64,000 nucleotides of DNA from NCBI RefSeq assembly GCF_019429625.1, contig NZ_JAHXRW010000006.1:62001-126000 (forward strand), in the 5' to 3' direction. Positions 39,005-49,134 of the stretch are shown in pieces. Position numbers and translations under genes: made by a program. Numbering within the stretch: position 1 is the stretch's first letter; each line of letters begins with the position of its first letter. The notes beneath the pieces were generated by a model. The model searched no databases. It saw nothing but the letters and a program-made list of their open reading frames with translations, and had not been told where the DNA came from. This DNA comes from Celeribacter sp. PS-C1. Its GTDB lineage: Bacteria; Pseudomonadota; Alphaproteobacteria; Rhodobacterales; Rhodobacteraceae.

Positions 39005-39035
39005 GTTTGCGCAAACATCGACCGTTTGCGCAAAC
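39005..39035. promoter_or_regulatory. Tandem GTTTGCGCAAAC palindromes upstream of cytochrome c'
   Basis: The perfect 12-bp palindrome GTTTGCGCAAAC occurs at 39005-39016 and again at 39024-39035 (19-bp period), both followed by ATC. It lies about 160 nt upstream of the cytochrome c' start. A centre of CG, as in LacI-family operators, and the near two-turn spacing suggest cooperative binding of a dimer. The core recurs upstream of pntA. Confidence 0.55.
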
Positions 39036-39196
39036 ATCACGCAGGCCATAACAGAAAGTTGAACCGTTTCCGCAGGTTGAGGCATCGGCAGCGCGAGATT
39101 GTCACATTCAATTTCATGAAAGTTGTGTCATTATCGTTTTTATCGCGCGGGCGACACGCCTTTTACTTTAGTGACCAGACAGGGAATCCCTATCCA

Positions 39197-39667
39197 ATGC
39201 GTAAACTTATCCTTTCCACCGTGATCGCGGCCACTGCGGCCACCACCGCTGCCACCGGCGCTTTTGCTCAATCCCCCTCCGACGTGGCCAAAGCACGCCG
39301 TGCCTTCTTCACGCTCGTCGGCTTTGAAATGTCCACGCTGGGCGGCATCGCGCAGGGCAAAATCGACTATGACGCCGAGCTTGCCAGCCAATCCGCTGGC
39401 GATCTTCTGTCGCTCGCCAGCCTCCACACCGCCGATTATTTCGCGCCGGGCACCTCGAATGAAGACCTGCCGGGCGAGACCCGCGCCAAGGCCGATATCT
39501 GGGACGACATGGAAGGCGTTCAGGAAAAAAGCATGGCCTTCTATCAAGCTGTGGTCGAGCTGAACGACGTAGCAGGCACCGGTCTGGACGCGCTGCGTCC
39601 GGCGGTCGGCAAAGTGGGCGGCACCTGCAAGGCCTGCCACGACGACTACCGCGCCGCTGATTTTTGA
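39197..39667 (+). CDS. Cytochrome c' (class II cytochrome c)
   Basis: 156 residues with a Sec signal peptide (about 1-24, AFAQ). Four-helix-bundle type: the RRAFFTLVGFEMSTLGGIAQGK helix near the start of the mature protein, and the heme site CKACH at 144-148 close to the C-terminus. Cytochromes c' are periplasmic and bind NO; they are linked to nitrosative-stress protection. The start was set at MRKLILS; the frame is open to 38990 but that part lacks coding character. It is followed by cytochrome b561 after 17 nt. Confidence 0.93.
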   Translation: MRKLILSTVIAATAATTAATGAFAQSPSDVAKARRAFFTLVGFEMSTLGGIAQGKIDYDAELASQSAGDLLSLASLHTADYFAPGTSNEDLPGETRAKADIWDDMEGVQEKSMAFYQAVVELNDVAGTGLDALRPAVGKVGGTCKACHDDYRAADF

Positions 39668-39684
39668 TCAGGACTTGGCGAGAC

Positions 39685-40281
39685 ATGTCGGAACAGCTTG
39701 AGAAAACCTATCTCTGGGACCCGGTGGTGCGTGTGCTGCACTGGGCGCTGGTGATTGCCTTCTTCACCGCCTTCGGGCTTGGCAAATTCGGCCCCGACCA
39801 GATGACGCTGCATTTCTACGCGGGCTATGCCGTGGCCGTTATTGTGGTGTTGCGGGTGATCTGGGGGTTTGTCGGATTTACCACTGCGCGTTTCGCCAAT
39901 TTCGTCAAAGGTCCGGGCAAGGTCATGGCCTATGCCCGGACGCTGCCGTCCTCCAAGCCGTCGCGCTCCTATGGGCACAACCCGGTGGGGGCGATTTTCG
40001 TCGTCGGCGTGCTGATCGTTCTGGCGATGCAGGTGACGAGCGGGCTTTTGGCCGATCCAGAAGATTACGTCAACGTCGGCCCTCTGGCGCAATATGTGTC
40101 GAGCGATGTGACACGTAAGGCGCTGTCCTATCACGAACCGCTGTCGTTTCTGTTGCTCTTGATGGTGATCGGCCACATCGGCGCGATTTTCTGGTACAAG
40201 AAGCGCAAAGGCGAAAACTTGGTGACTCCGATGGTGACAGGCTATGCCCAACTCCCGCCGCGCGAGACACCGGCGGAATGA
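39685..40281 (+). CDS. Cytochrome b561-type membrane protein
   Basis: 198 residues, four transmembrane helices with heme-ligand histidines in VLHWALVIAF, LHFYAGYAV and near the C-terminus (SYHEPLSF and IGHIGAIFWYKKRKGENLV). This is the di-heme b561/Ni-Fe-hydrogenase b-subunit group, which passes electrons from quinol to periplasmic acceptors. Co-transcription with a cytochrome c' suggests that the two exchange electrons. ATG preferred over the upstream TTG. Confidence 0.9.
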   Translation: MSEQLEKTYLWDPVVRVLHWALVIAFFTAFGLGKFGPDQMTLHFYAGYAVAVIVVLRVIWGFVGFTTARFANFVKGPGKVMAYARTLPSSKPSRSYGHNPVGAIFVVGVLIVLAMQVTSGLLADPEDYVNVGPLAQYVSSDVTRKALSYHEPLSFLLLLMVIGHIGAIFWYKKRKGENLVTPMVTGYAQLPPRETPAE

Positions 40282-40300
40282 GACCACAGAGTAAGATAGA

Positions 40301-40329
40301 AAAAGGGCGCCGCAGCGGCGCCCTTTTTT
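40301..40329. terminator. Strong terminator between the cytochrome operon and the dioxygenase gene
   Basis: AAAAGGGCGCCG and CGGCGCCCTTTT form a 12-bp perfect stem with a CAG loop, extended by more T on the plus strand. Its symmetry lets it serve both convergent genes. Confidence 0.92.
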
Positions 40330-40341
40330 GTTTCTTGTGTC

Positions 40342-41130
40342 TTACAGCGCAATCGGGATCGTTGCCTGCCCATTGAGGGCTCCCGCCCCGGACGACACCT
40401 CCACAGTCTGCTGCGCCAGTTCCGCCGCGCTATTGTCGCGAAAGATGCTATCGCGCGACAGCGGAATGCCCGCGAGATTGCGGATTGATTGCGCGTAACG
40501 GCCCGCATCAGATTGGTAGATGTCGCCGATCTGCCCCTCCGGGAATGCAAGCTGTGAAATCAGAACCGGGCGCGCACCGGAGACCGCGGCCTCGGCACTC
40601 TCGAAGACTTCGAAATGAATATGCGGCCAGCGGCGCGGATAACAGCCGGGCACAACGGTGTCGAAAGCCACCTTGCCCTCCGCATCCGCGACACCAAGAC
40701 CGCGCAGCCAGTTGGCCTCCGGCACGTTATACATCGAATAACCCCCACCCGCATCGCAATGCCAGATGTAGATCGCATAGCCCTCCAGCGGCGTGCAGCC
40801 GGCGTGAGCTTGAAGGGTCAGTTCCAAAGAGATCGGCACGCCCTCGGCCTGACCTTCGGCCTCACCGAAAGAGGTTGTGATATCACGGCGCAGCACACCG
40901 CTTTGTTTCAACACATCGACAATCTGCCCCGCCCGACGATTGGTCCCATCCGCCGGAAACGGACCGGCGGTTTCGCGTGGAATGGCGACACAGTCGAGCG
41001 CGGCGGCAGGAAGCCCCGCAGTGGCGGAAAGCCCCAGTCCGCTCAGGACAGTCAGAAAGCGGCGGCGGCCCAGAAGATGGGGGAAATCGTGGCGGAATCC
41101 ATGGTCGGCGTGGTCGTCATGTTGTGGCAT
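40342..41130 (-). CDS. Tat-exported intradiol ring-cleavage dioxygenase
   Basis: 262 residues. Twin-arginine signal GRRRFLTVLSG (21-31) followed by a hydrophobic stretch to about 44. The catalytic domain shows the intradiol ferric-site pattern: predicted ligands Y131 (DAGGGYS), Y164, H170 and H172 (CYPRRWPHIHFE). Such enzymes cleave catechol-type rings; exported members act on external aromatics. The start MPQHDDHADHG, preceded by GGAGAC, was preferred over an upstream ATG lacking a Shine-Dalgarno. No aromatic-degradation genes are adjacent. Confidence 0.88.
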   Translation of the reverse strand: MPQHDDHADHGFRHDFPHLLGRRRFLTVLSGLGLSATAGLPAAALDCVAIPRETAGPFPADGTNRRAGQIVDVLKQSGVLRRDITTSFGEAEGQAEGVPISLELTLQAHAGCTPLEGYAIYIWHCDAGGGYSMYNVPEANWLRGLGVADAEGKVAFDTVVPGCYPRRWPHIHFEVFESAEAAVSGARPVLISQLAFPEGQIGDIYQSDAGRYAQSIRNLAGIPLSRDSIFRDNSAAELAQQTVEVSSGAGALNGQATIPIAL

Positions 41131-41251
41131 CTGCGTGTCTCCGTCGTTGAACATGTTAATATATAACGCAATCACAGGCGGATTTCGTCGCCTCACCCGA
41201 TAACATTGCCATAACATGCGCGTGACCCGCGCAGGCTTCTCACGCTTTGCC

Positions 41252-41707
41252 TTAAAGTGGCCCGGGGCGGCGTTCCTCGGACAAGACCACATTGGCCTCG
41301 ACATTGCCCACACCTGGCAGCGTCATGATCCGCCGCCGCAGCACGCGTTCGAAATCCGGCAAATCCTGCGCCACAACGCGAAGGCGATAATCGAAAAGAC
41401 CCAAGACGTGCTGCACCGTCTGCACCTCGGGGATCGCGCGCACCGCACGTTCGAAATCTTCGAGGCTGACCCGGCCTTTCGTGGCGAGTTTGACGCCCAA
41501 AAACACGGTCACGCCAAAGCCCAGCGCCTCAAGGTTCAAATCCACCCGACGCGGCCCGAACACACCCGACTCGCGCAGCCGTTTGATCCGTCGCCAAGTC
41601 GCAGGTTGGCTCAGGCCCAACTCGCGCCCCAAAGCGCCCGCCGATTGCGTGGCATCCTCGCAAAGGGCGCGGATGAGGGCGCGGTCAATGTCATCAAGCT
41701 CAATCAT
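41252..41707 (-). CDS. Lrp/AsnC-family transcriptional regulator (second of pair)
   Basis: 151 residues. N-terminal winged helix-turn-helix (LSQPATWRRIKRLRESGV, about 33-50) and a C-terminal RAM ligand-binding domain (about 66-150). Its ATG overlaps the stop of the other Lrp/AsnC gene, so the two proteins are made together and may form a heteromer. The downstream neighbour is a convergent-free gap before the dioxygenase gene. Amino-acid responsiveness is a family-level inference. Confidence 0.92.
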   Translation of the reverse strand: MIELDDIDRALIRALCEDATQSAGALGRELGLSQPATWRRIKRLRESGVFGPRRVDLNLEALGFGVTVFLGVKLATKGRVSLEDFERAVRAIPEVQTVQHVLGLFDYRLRVVAQDLPDFERVLRRRIMTLPGVGNVEANVVLSEERRPGPL

Positions 41708-42162
41708 AGCGGCACCGACTGGCTGTCCTTGATTGTCGCCACCTGCATCAGCGCCTCGATGTCGGTCATATGCGGCAGGGTGAGGATTTTCTCGCGGTAG
41801 ACCCGCTGATACTCCGCCATATCCCGCGCAATGACCAAAAGCCGCGCATCCACCCGGCCCAGAAAGGTCCCGATGGAAATCACCTCCGGCACCTCACGCG
41901 CGGCCAGAATGAATTCGTCAAAGGCGCGCGGTTCGGTCTTGTCGAGCGTGATCCGAAGGCTGACCTCCACCCCATATCCCATGGCGCGCCAATCGACCTC
42001 TTCGCGGATGGATTTCACCACGCCGCCCTCGCGCATCCGCTCCAACCGGCGGGCGAATGTGGCAGGCGTCACGCCCGCGCGTTCAGCCAGATCGGCGGCC
42101 TGCGCCTCGGGTTCGGCCTGAATTTGACGCAGGATTCTGCGGTCCGTGTCATCAACTTGCAT
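41704..42162 (-). CDS. Lrp/AsnC-family transcriptional regulator (first of pair)
   Basis: 152 residues. Starts MQVDDTDRRILRQIQ, has the HTH VTPATFARRLERMREGGVV, and a RAM domain ending in TLPHMTDIEALMQVATIKDS. The start was placed at MQVDD, the usual Lrp N-terminus, though the frame is open for 21 more codons into the AT-rich control region. It is divergent from ilvC with 162 nt between the starts, making ilvC and autoregulation likely targets. Confidence 0.92.
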   Translation of the reverse strand: MQVDDTDRRILRQIQAEPEAQAADLAERAGVTPATFARRLERMREGGVVKSIREEVDWRAMGYGVEVSLRITLDKTEPRAFDEFILAAREVPEVISIGTFLGRVDARLLVIARDMAEYQRVYREKILTLPHMTDIEALMQVATIKDSQSVPL

Positions 42163-42235
42163 GATATTTTCGTATTTTTGGAATATGGCGAATGATTTCA
42201 TTTCACAAAATGCAAAATAGGTCAAACTTTGTCAC
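42163..42235. promoter_or_regulatory. AT-rich control region between the Lrp pair and ilvC
   Basis: About 70 bp are much more AT-rich than the surroundings. They contain the inverted repeat CATTT-CACA-AAATG (42199-42212) and phased A/T tracts (ATATTTTCGTATTTTTGG and AAAATGCAAAATAG). Lrp-type regulators bind such sequences with wrapping. Suggested operator region for the divergent genes. Confidence 0.5.
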
Positions 42236-42297
42236 GAAAAAGCATGTTCCATGCGCGATAACCACCCCAGACATTAGGGCCAAATGCCCGTGCCTGA

Positions 42298-43347
<1,050 letters not shown>

Positions 43348-43371
43348 GCGCTTTTTGATCCCGAAAAATTG

Positions 43372-43402
43372 GCCCCGACGTTTCCGCGTCGGGGCTTTTT
43401 TG
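43372..43402 (+). terminator. Rho-independent terminator of ilvC
   Basis: GCCCCGACG and CGTCGGGGC make a 9-bp stem with a 6-nt loop, followed by T6G. It lies about 25 nt after the stop. Confidence 0.95.
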
Positions 43403-43573
43403 TTGGTCAAACCACAGCGAACGCAAAGACAAACGGACCCAAAACCACGCAGATGCGTCCCAAGGCGAACAATCATTGAGCAATCGCGCAGGATAAGCCA
43501 CGGAAACGCGAGGCTTTTCACAGAGTTGTCAGGCAGCCGTGCTAAGTCTCAGACCAGTGGTCATCAGTGAAAA

Positions 43574-44656
43574 ATGGGTATGCCAATGGCGAAAGACGGG
43601 AAAGTCAAAGAACGAGAAATCTGGGTCGACACCATTCGCGGACTGACCATTCTCATGGTGATTTTCCACCATAGTCTCCAAGCCAGCAGCCAGATCACCT
43701 ACATCCCGGGCCGTCTGTTCTGGCTCGACTGGATCGGCGATCATTTCTGGATGCCCGCCTTTCTCTTTTGCTCCGGCCTGTTCTACCGCTCGAAACTGTC
43801 CAAACCTTGGGCCGTCACATTGGAAAGCCGCGTTCTGTTCTGCGTCTGGCTCATTCTTGTCTGGTCCCTGTTCTCTTGGGCTGCTGAGACTGCCGGCCTC
43901 GATCTCTATCCTTGGGGGCTGACCTCGGACACCTCGACCCTGCGCCAAGGTTTGGGCATCTTCTTCCCGCCCTACGGCATTCTCTGGTTCGTCTGGGCCA
44001 TTCTGATCATGTCCGTCTTCGCGCGGCTGATCGTTGCGCTGGCCTTGCCGCTACAGGTGTTGGCGACGCTCGGCGTGATGGTCGCCCTCTCTTATTGGCA
44101 TGACAGCCCTCAGACCGCGGGCTCCTTCGAATTCCTGCTCTACAATCTACTGCATCATGCCGTGCCCTATTTCATGCTGGGCGTTTGGCTCAGCCGTCCG
44201 GTTCTCACCTATTTCACTCGGCCCTCCCGCGCGCTTGCGCCGCTTGCTGCGGGCCTCGTGCTGACAGGGCTACTCCTCGCCCTCTCCGGCCCTGAGTTTC
44301 CGCTCAAAAGCTATTTTCTCGCTTTTGCTCTGACCCTTGGCTACATCAGCGCCACGCGGCTCATCGCCGAAATTCCGTGGATCGGTCAAACACTTGCCAT
44401 CATCGGCGCACTTTCGTTGCAGGTCTATCTGATCCACGAATTCTTTGTCGCGCTGATCTTCGCAGGCGTGGCAAGCGCTGGTCTAACTTTATCGCCTCTC
44501 GTCACCCTCGCCGTCATCGCGAGCCTTGCTTCTGTGGTGACGATTGCTCTCTCTGTGCTCAACGCGAAGTTCGGCCCGCGCTGGCTGTTCGCAACACCGC
44601 GCTGGCTCACGCGACAGATTTTCGGCCAGAGGTTTACCTCCGTTAAACAGACCTGA
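43574..44656 (+). CDS. Acyltransferase 3 family membrane protein
   Basis: 360 residues, about ten transmembrane helices. N-terminal EIWVDTIRGLTILMVIFHH contains the Arg and His-His pattern of the OafA/YrhL-type acyltransferase-3 family, which O-acylates surface glycans and other exported molecules. No glycan cluster surrounds it. Three ATG codons within 5 codons leave the exact start uncertain. Confidence 0.82.
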   Translation: MGMPMAKDGKVKEREIWVDTIRGLTILMVIFHHSLQASSQITYIPGRLFWLDWIGDHFWMPAFLFCSGLFYRSKLSKPWAVTLESRVLFCVWLILVWSLFSWAAETAGLDLYPWGLTSDTSTLRQGLGIFFPPYGILWFVWAILIMSVFARLIVALALPLQVLATLGVMVALSYWHDSPQTAGSFEFLLYNLLHHAVPYFMLGVWLSRPVLTYFTRPSRALAPLAAGLVLTGLLLALSGPEFPLKSYFLAFALTLGYISATRLIAEIPWIGQTLAIIGALSLQVYLIHEFFVALIFAGVASAGLTLSPLVTLAVIASLASVVTIALSVLNAKFGPRWLFATPRWLTRQIFGQRFTSVKQT

Positions 44657-44700
44657 CCCCGGAATATGGCGTGACCCTCAGTCGCGACATGCGATAAGAG

Positions 44701-45690
44701 ATGGCGTTAGCTTTTCCCACGGACACATCTATGCCCCGCCTCCAGTCTCGTCCCCGGCCTGCCCCCCTGCCCGAGATCACCCCCGCCAGCTGGATCATGG
44801 TCGGCATCCTCGGCTTTGTCTGGGGATCGACCTTCATGCTGATCGAGGTCGCACTCACCGGCGTGACGCCCTTTTGGCTCGCCACCTTCCGCCTCACCAT
44901 CGCCGCCATCGTCATGGCCGCTTTCTGGGGCGTCGACGGATTCAAGATGGGCAGCGACCCCGACAACAAACCGCACCCCCTCGCACTGATCTGGGCCGGC
45001 GCTGTGTCCTCCGCCATTCCGTTTCTTTTGCTCAACTGGGGTCAGCAATATGTGACCTCCGGCTTTGCCGGCACCTCCATGGCCGCTGTCCCGCTGGTCG
45101 TGCTGCCCATGGCGCATTTCATGGTCGCGGGCGAACGTCTCAGCCTGCGTGCACTCATCGGTGTAAGCCTAGGCTTCATTGGTGTTTTCCTTTTGGTCGG
45201 TCAGGACGCCCTGCACAGTTCCGGCGCAGATCTCGAGTTTTGGGGCCGCATCGCCTGTCTCACGGTGGCCTTTTGTTACGCGTTCAACTCAATCACAATC
45301 CGTCGCATCCCGCCGATCAATCCCACTGCCCTGACAACGATCATGATGGCCTCTGCCGCACTGATCACCCTGCCGTTTTCCGTGCTTGCCGAAGGCGCCC
45401 CGAGCATGCCGCCACTCAAGGCCTTTCTGGCCGTCATCTTTCTGGGTGTCGTGTCCACTGCCGCGATGAACCAGCTCCGCGTTCTGGTGATCCGTTCGGC
45501 CGGGCCGACCTTTATGACATTGGTGAACTATCAGGTGCCCGTGTGGTCCGTGGTGCTTGGCGCGTGGATTTTGCGCGAACCTCTACCCCCGGCCTTGATC
45601 CTCGCGCTGGCTTTGATCCTCGGCGGCGTGATGATTTCGCAATGGCCTGCGCTGCGGCCCATTCTACGACGGATTTTCGCGCGGGCCTGA
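44701..45690 (+). CDS. DMT-superfamily (EamA) transporter
   Basis: 329 residues, ten transmembrane helices in two EamA repeats (WIMVGILGFVWGSTFMLIEV near the start; a second copy from about 185 onward). Members export amino acids or metabolites; substrate unknown. The start is uncertain between residue 1 and an ATG 10 codons later because neither has a well-spaced Shine-Dalgarno. Confidence 0.88.
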   Translation: MALAFPTDTSMPRLQSRPRPAPLPEITPASWIMVGILGFVWGSTFMLIEVALTGVTPFWLATFRLTIAAIVMAAFWGVDGFKMGSDPDNKPHPLALIWAGAVSSAIPFLLLNWGQQYVTSGFAGTSMAAVPLVVLPMAHFMVAGERLSLRALIGVSLGFIGVFLLVGQDALHSSGADLEFWGRIACLTVAFCYAFNSITIRRIPPINPTALTTIMMASAALITLPFSVLAEGAPSMPPLKAFLAVIFLGVVSTAAMNQLRVLVIRSAGPTFMTLVNYQVPVWSVVLGAWILREPLPPALILALALILGGVMISQWPALRPILRRIFARA

Positions 45691-45739
45691 CTTGCAGACA
45701 TCGGGCAATCATGAACAGATGACGCCAAAGGAGTCTCTG

Positions 45740-46147
45740 ATGACCGAACATGACGACCACATCCCCGCCGATCTGACGCCAGAGAACGAGAGCGAGGTAC
45801 TTGATGAACGCGCGCGGATGTTCACGTTCGGCTTCTGGAAAAGCCTTTTGGCCGGGCATGAGGGACTGGGTGACACGTTTTGGGCCGGGAATTACCTTGC
45901 CGCGCTGCTTTTCTTGCCCCTGATGGTGCTCCTCTTCACCATTGCCTCTTTTCTGCCGTCTCTCTCTTTCCTTTTGTCAGCGTCTTTCGTGGCCTTGGGG
46001 GTCTACTTCCTGTTCGTCGCTCGCGCCGTTTGGCTCGCCAAGCCCAAAGGTGACACAGGTCTCGGGTGGAAGGTCGTGGGCGTGATTTGGACCCTGATGA
46101 ACGCCGGGATGTCCTTGGCCTACGCGCCGTTTACAGGCGGCTCGTGA
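45740..46147 (+). CDS. Small membrane protein of unknown function
   Basis: 135 residues. An acidic N-terminus (MTEHDDHIPADL) is followed by three hydrophobic segments (about 50-70, 73-93 and 106-126). AAGGAG lies 7 nt before the chosen ATG. 49 nt downstream of the EamA gene, so possibly co-transcribed. No family recognised. Confidence 0.7.
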   Translation: MTEHDDHIPADLTPENESEVLDERARMFTFGFWKSLLAGHEGLGDTFWAGNYLAALLFLPLMVLLFTIASFLPSLSFLLSASFVALGVYFLFVARAVWLAKPKGDTGLGWKVVGVIWTLMNAGMSLAYAPFTGGS

Positions 46148-46220
46148 TCTCGCAATCGCTCTGGCACGACCGCAATGACGCGCCGCCCCCGTTGATAAGA
46201 CAAAGAAACACGCCAAGTTC

Positions 46221-46685
46221 ATGAGACCGATGCAGATCAAAGCCCTCCTCTCCGCCCTCGCTCTAACCACAACGCCCGCATTCGCGGGAGATCTTGCCCC
46301 CGATTACGCCGTCATCCCACTGGCCTCGCATCATTATGGCGATTGGGGCGAGGATGATGGCGATGATTTCAACGAATTCAATCCAGGGCTGATGTTCACC
46401 TGGGCGGAGCGCGCCTATGGGCTGAACTACACCGCCGGGGCCTATCGCGACAGCCGTTCGGACACCTCCCTGCATCTGTCGGCGGCCAAGATGTGGGACA
46501 TTACTGAGCACGCACAGGCGGGGATCGTCGGCGCCTATATCCACTCCTTTGGCGAGGGTTACACCGGCTTTGCGCCCTCTGTGCAACTGAATTACAAATC
46601 CCTCTTCCTCAACGCCGCGACGGGCTATGATGACGATATCTATGGCGTAATCTCGACCGGCGTCATCATTCCGCTGGGCCGTTAA
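46221..46685 (+). CDS. Small exported beta-barrel-like protein
   Basis: 154 residues with a signal peptide (about 1-22, AFAGD). The mature part alternates polar and aromatic residues in short strands and shows ASHHYGD, DFNEFNPGL, AGAYRDSRSDTS and a final IIPLGR, a pattern reminiscent of PagP-like or phage-type 8-stranded outer-membrane barrels. This is resemblance only; no catalytic assignment. Ends at a hairpin shared with glmM. Confidence 0.7.
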   Translation: MRPMQIKALLSALALTTTPAFAGDLAPDYAVIPLASHHYGDWGEDDGDDFNEFNPGLMFTWAERAYGLNYTAGAYRDSRSDTSLHLSAAKMWDITEHAQAGIVGAYIHSFGEGYTGFAPSVQLNYKSLFLNAATGYDDDIYGVISTGVIIPLGR

Positions 46686-46714
46686 AGGCATATAATCCTT
46701 GTCACGAACGAATT

Positions 46715-46742
46715 AAGGCGGCCCAAAGAGCCGCCTTTCTTG
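46715..46742. terminator. Terminator between the barrel-like protein gene and glmM
   Basis: AAGGCGGC and GCCGCCTT pair around CCAAAGA, then TCTTG on the plus strand. It separates convergent genes; the minus-strand tail is less U-rich. Confidence 0.75.
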
Positions 46743-46765
46743 TCATATTCGAACAGTCTCAAAGT

Positions 46766-48112
46766 TTACTGTGTCGCCGCCTTCACCGCCGCCACAACAT
46801 CCTCGACAGCCGCGTTCAAAACGCTTTCGCTCACGCTTTCGGCCATGACGCGGATCAGCGGTTCGGTGCCGGATTTGCGGATCAAGAGCCGCCCGTTACC
46901 GTTGAGCTTGGCCTCCGCTGCGGAAATTGCGGCTTTGACGCCGCTATCATCCAGCGGCTTTTGTCCGGTACCATACCGCACGTTCTGCAAAAGCTGCGGC
47001 ACCGGCTCGAAGACCTGCGTCAGCTCGGAGGCTTTTTTGCCGGTCTCCACCATGGCCGCTAGGAACTGAAGCCCCGCCAGCAAACCATCGCCCGTGGTCG
47101 CATAATCACTCATCACGATATGACCGGATTGTTCGCCGCCAAGGTTAAAGCCCCCTGCCCGCATCCGCTCCACCACATAGCGGTCGCCCACGGCGGTGCG
47201 CTCCAACCTCAGGCCTTCGGCCTCCAGAAACCGCTCCAGACCAAGGTTCGACATCACGGTCGCGACCAAAGCTCCGCCGCTCAGACGCCCCTGATCGGCC
47301 CAGGCCTTGGCCATCAAGCCCATAAGCTGATCACCATCGGCCACACGGCCCGTCTCGTCGAGGATCATCACCCGATCCGCGTCGCCATCGAGACAAATAC
47401 CCACATCCGCGCCATGGGCCACCACAGCCTCGGCGGCGGTCTGGACATAGGTCGAGCCGCAATGATCGTTGATGTTCTTGCCGTTGGGGGCCGTGCCCAC
47501 CGGGATCACCTCTGCGCCCAGTTCCCAAAGCACTTCGGGCGCCGTGCGATAGGCCGCGCCATTGGCACAGTCGATCACCACTTTCAGCCCTTGGAAATTC
47601 ATCCCCCGCGGCAGGGTCGATTTCACCCGCTCATTGTAACGGAAACGTCCGTCGTCGATGCGTTTCGCCCGACCGATGTTTTGCGCCTGCGCGGGTTCGA
47701 CACCCTCTTCCATCAGCCGCTCGATCTCGCTCTCCGCCTCATCCGACAGTTTGAAGCCGTCGGGGCCGAAAAACTTGATGCCATTGTCCTCGGCGGGGTT
47801 GTGCGAGGCGGAAATCATCACGCCGACATCCGCGCGCATCGAGGTGGTGAGCATACCCACAGCCGGCGTTGGCACCGGGCCAAGAAGGAACACGTTCATC
47901 CCGGTCGAGGTGAAGCCCGCCGTCATGGCGGTTTCGAACATATAGCCCGACAGACGCGTGTCTTTACCAATCACCACACGATGCTCGCGCGAGCCGTCAC
48001 GTCGGAAATAGCGCCCCGCGGCCGCCCCGAGTTTCAGCGCCATTTCGGCGGTCATCGGATGGCTGTTGGCGCGCCCGCGCACCCCGTCCGTGCCAAAGAA
48101 TTTACGCGTCAT
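46766..48112 (-). CDS. glmM: Phosphoglucosamine mutase
   Basis: 448 residues; interconverts glucosamine-6-P and glucosamine-1-P. The phosphorylated serine is predicted as S103 in SASHNP; the metal loop DGDADR and sugar-binding GEQSGH are present. Bridges GlmS and GlmU, which are encoded 34 kb away in this window. The ATG overlaps the end of folP by 11 nt, the common folP-glmM arrangement. Confidence 0.98.
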   Translation of the reverse strand: MTRKFFGTDGVRGRANSHPMTAEMALKLGAAAGRYFRRDGSREHRVVIGKDTRLSGYMFETAMTAGFTSTGMNVFLLGPVPTPAVGMLTTSMRADVGVMISASHNPAEDNGIKFFGPDGFKLSDEAESEIERLMEEGVEPAQAQNIGRAKRIDDGRFRYNERVKSTLPRGMNFQGLKVVIDCANGAAYRTAPEVLWELGAEVIPVGTAPNGKNINDHCGSTYVQTAAEAVVAHGADVGICLDGDADRVMILDETGRVADGDQLMGLMAKAWADQGRLSGGALVATVMSNLGLERFLEAEGLRLERTAVGDRYVVERMRAGGFNLGGEQSGHIVMSDYATTGDGLLAGLQFLAAMVETGKKASELTQVFEPVPQLLQNVRYGTGQKPLDDSGVKAAISAAEAKLNGNGRLLIRKSGTEPLIRVMAESVSESVLNAAVEDVVAAVKAATQ

Positions 48113-49133
48113 AGCTGTCTCTCCCCACACTTATTACCGCCTGCCACAAGGCAAGCGCCTGTTTTGCCTCTTTGAAATCATGCACCCGGTGAATTTGCAC
48201 GCCCTGCCCAAGCGCTGACACCGTGACAGCCAGCGTTCCCGGCGCGCGGTCTTGGGCCACGGGAGCCTTGCCGATCTTGCCGATGAAACCCTTGCGAGAG
48301 ACGCCCAAAAGGATGCCGCAGCCTAGGGCGTGGAATAGGGAAATCCGCTCCAGAAGCGCCAGATTATGCTCAACCGTTTTACCGAAGCCGATGCCGGGAT
48401 CGACGAGGATCTGTGCACGCGAAATACCCGCCGCCTCGGCCACTTTGATGCGGTCTTCGAGGAAGTCATACACATCGAGCAGCACATTGTCGTATTGCGG
48501 ATCGTCCTGCATCACCTCCGGGTCGCCCTGCGCATGCATCAGACAGACAGGCGCGCCTGCCTCTGCGCTCACACGCGCCAGATCGGGATCATGAGTAAAG
48601 GCATAGACATCATTCACAAGGCTCGCGCCAGCCTTGAGCGCGGCCTCCGCCACCGGAGCTTTACGTGTGTCGATGGAGATCGGCACGGCGCTGATCTCAC
48701 GGATCGCCGCAATCACCGGCGCGGTGCGGGTTATCTCTTCGCCGATGGCAATGTAATCGGCGCCCGGGCGCGTGCTTTCGCCGCCGATGTCGATGATGTC
48801 GACACCGGACGCGATCATGTCCTGCACTTCGGCCAGTGCCGCCTCAGGGCGGTCGAATTTGCCACCATCGGAGAAGCTGTCGGGCGTGACGTTGAGAATG
48901 CTCATCACCGAAGGCGCGATCAGATCAAGCCCCGCCATAGGGGCGCGGGCGGAGTTCAAACGCGTGCGGGCTTCATCAGAGAGCGCAGACACCGGCAAAA
49001 TCTCCGGCGGCGCGTCACGACGCAGGCGTTCGACATGGGTAAACCAGCACCAGCCGCCCGCAAGCGTCAACGCGCCCTCAGGCCGGGCCGGATCGCAGCT
49101 CGGGATCGGACGATCGTAGAATGGCTGGGTCAT
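48102..49133 (-). CDS. folP: Dihydropteroate synthase
   Basis: 343 residues; joins p-aminobenzoate to the pterin pyrophosphate in folate synthesis. Signatures [14 protein letters not shown] and GGESTRPGA, and a C-terminal SRKGFIG. About 80 extra N-terminal residues precede the core compared with the 280-residue E. coli enzyme. The start MTQPFYDRP was chosen just after the folB stop (1-nt gap). Confidence 0.97.
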   Translation of the reverse strand: MTQPFYDRPIPSCDPARPEGALTLAGGWCWFTHVERLRRDAPPEILPVSALSDEARTRLNSARAPMAGLDLIAPSVMSILNVTPDSFSDGGKFDRPEAALAEVQDMIASGVDIIDIGGESTRPGADYIAIGEEITRTAPVIAAIREISAVPISIDTRKAPVAEAALKAGASLVNDVYAFTHDPDLARVSAEAGAPVCLMHAQGDPEVMQDDPQYDNVLLDVYDFLEDRIKVAEAAGISRAQILVDPGIGFGKTVEHNLALLERISLFHALGCGILLGVSRKGFIGKIGKAPVAQDRAPGTLAVTVSALGQGVQIHRVHDFKEAKQALALWQAVISVGRDSYDA

Positions 49134-49134
49134 T

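Noticed and set aside
39005-39035. Tandem 12-bp palindromes considered as a CRISPR or attachment site
   Set aside because: Only two copies, too short, with no integrase or cas gene; an operator is the simpler reading.
38990-39196. N-terminal extension of the cytochrome c' frame
   Set aside because: It would place the signal peptide 69 residues inside the protein and would run through the tandem palindromes; the ATG at 39197 gives a normal exported cytochrome.
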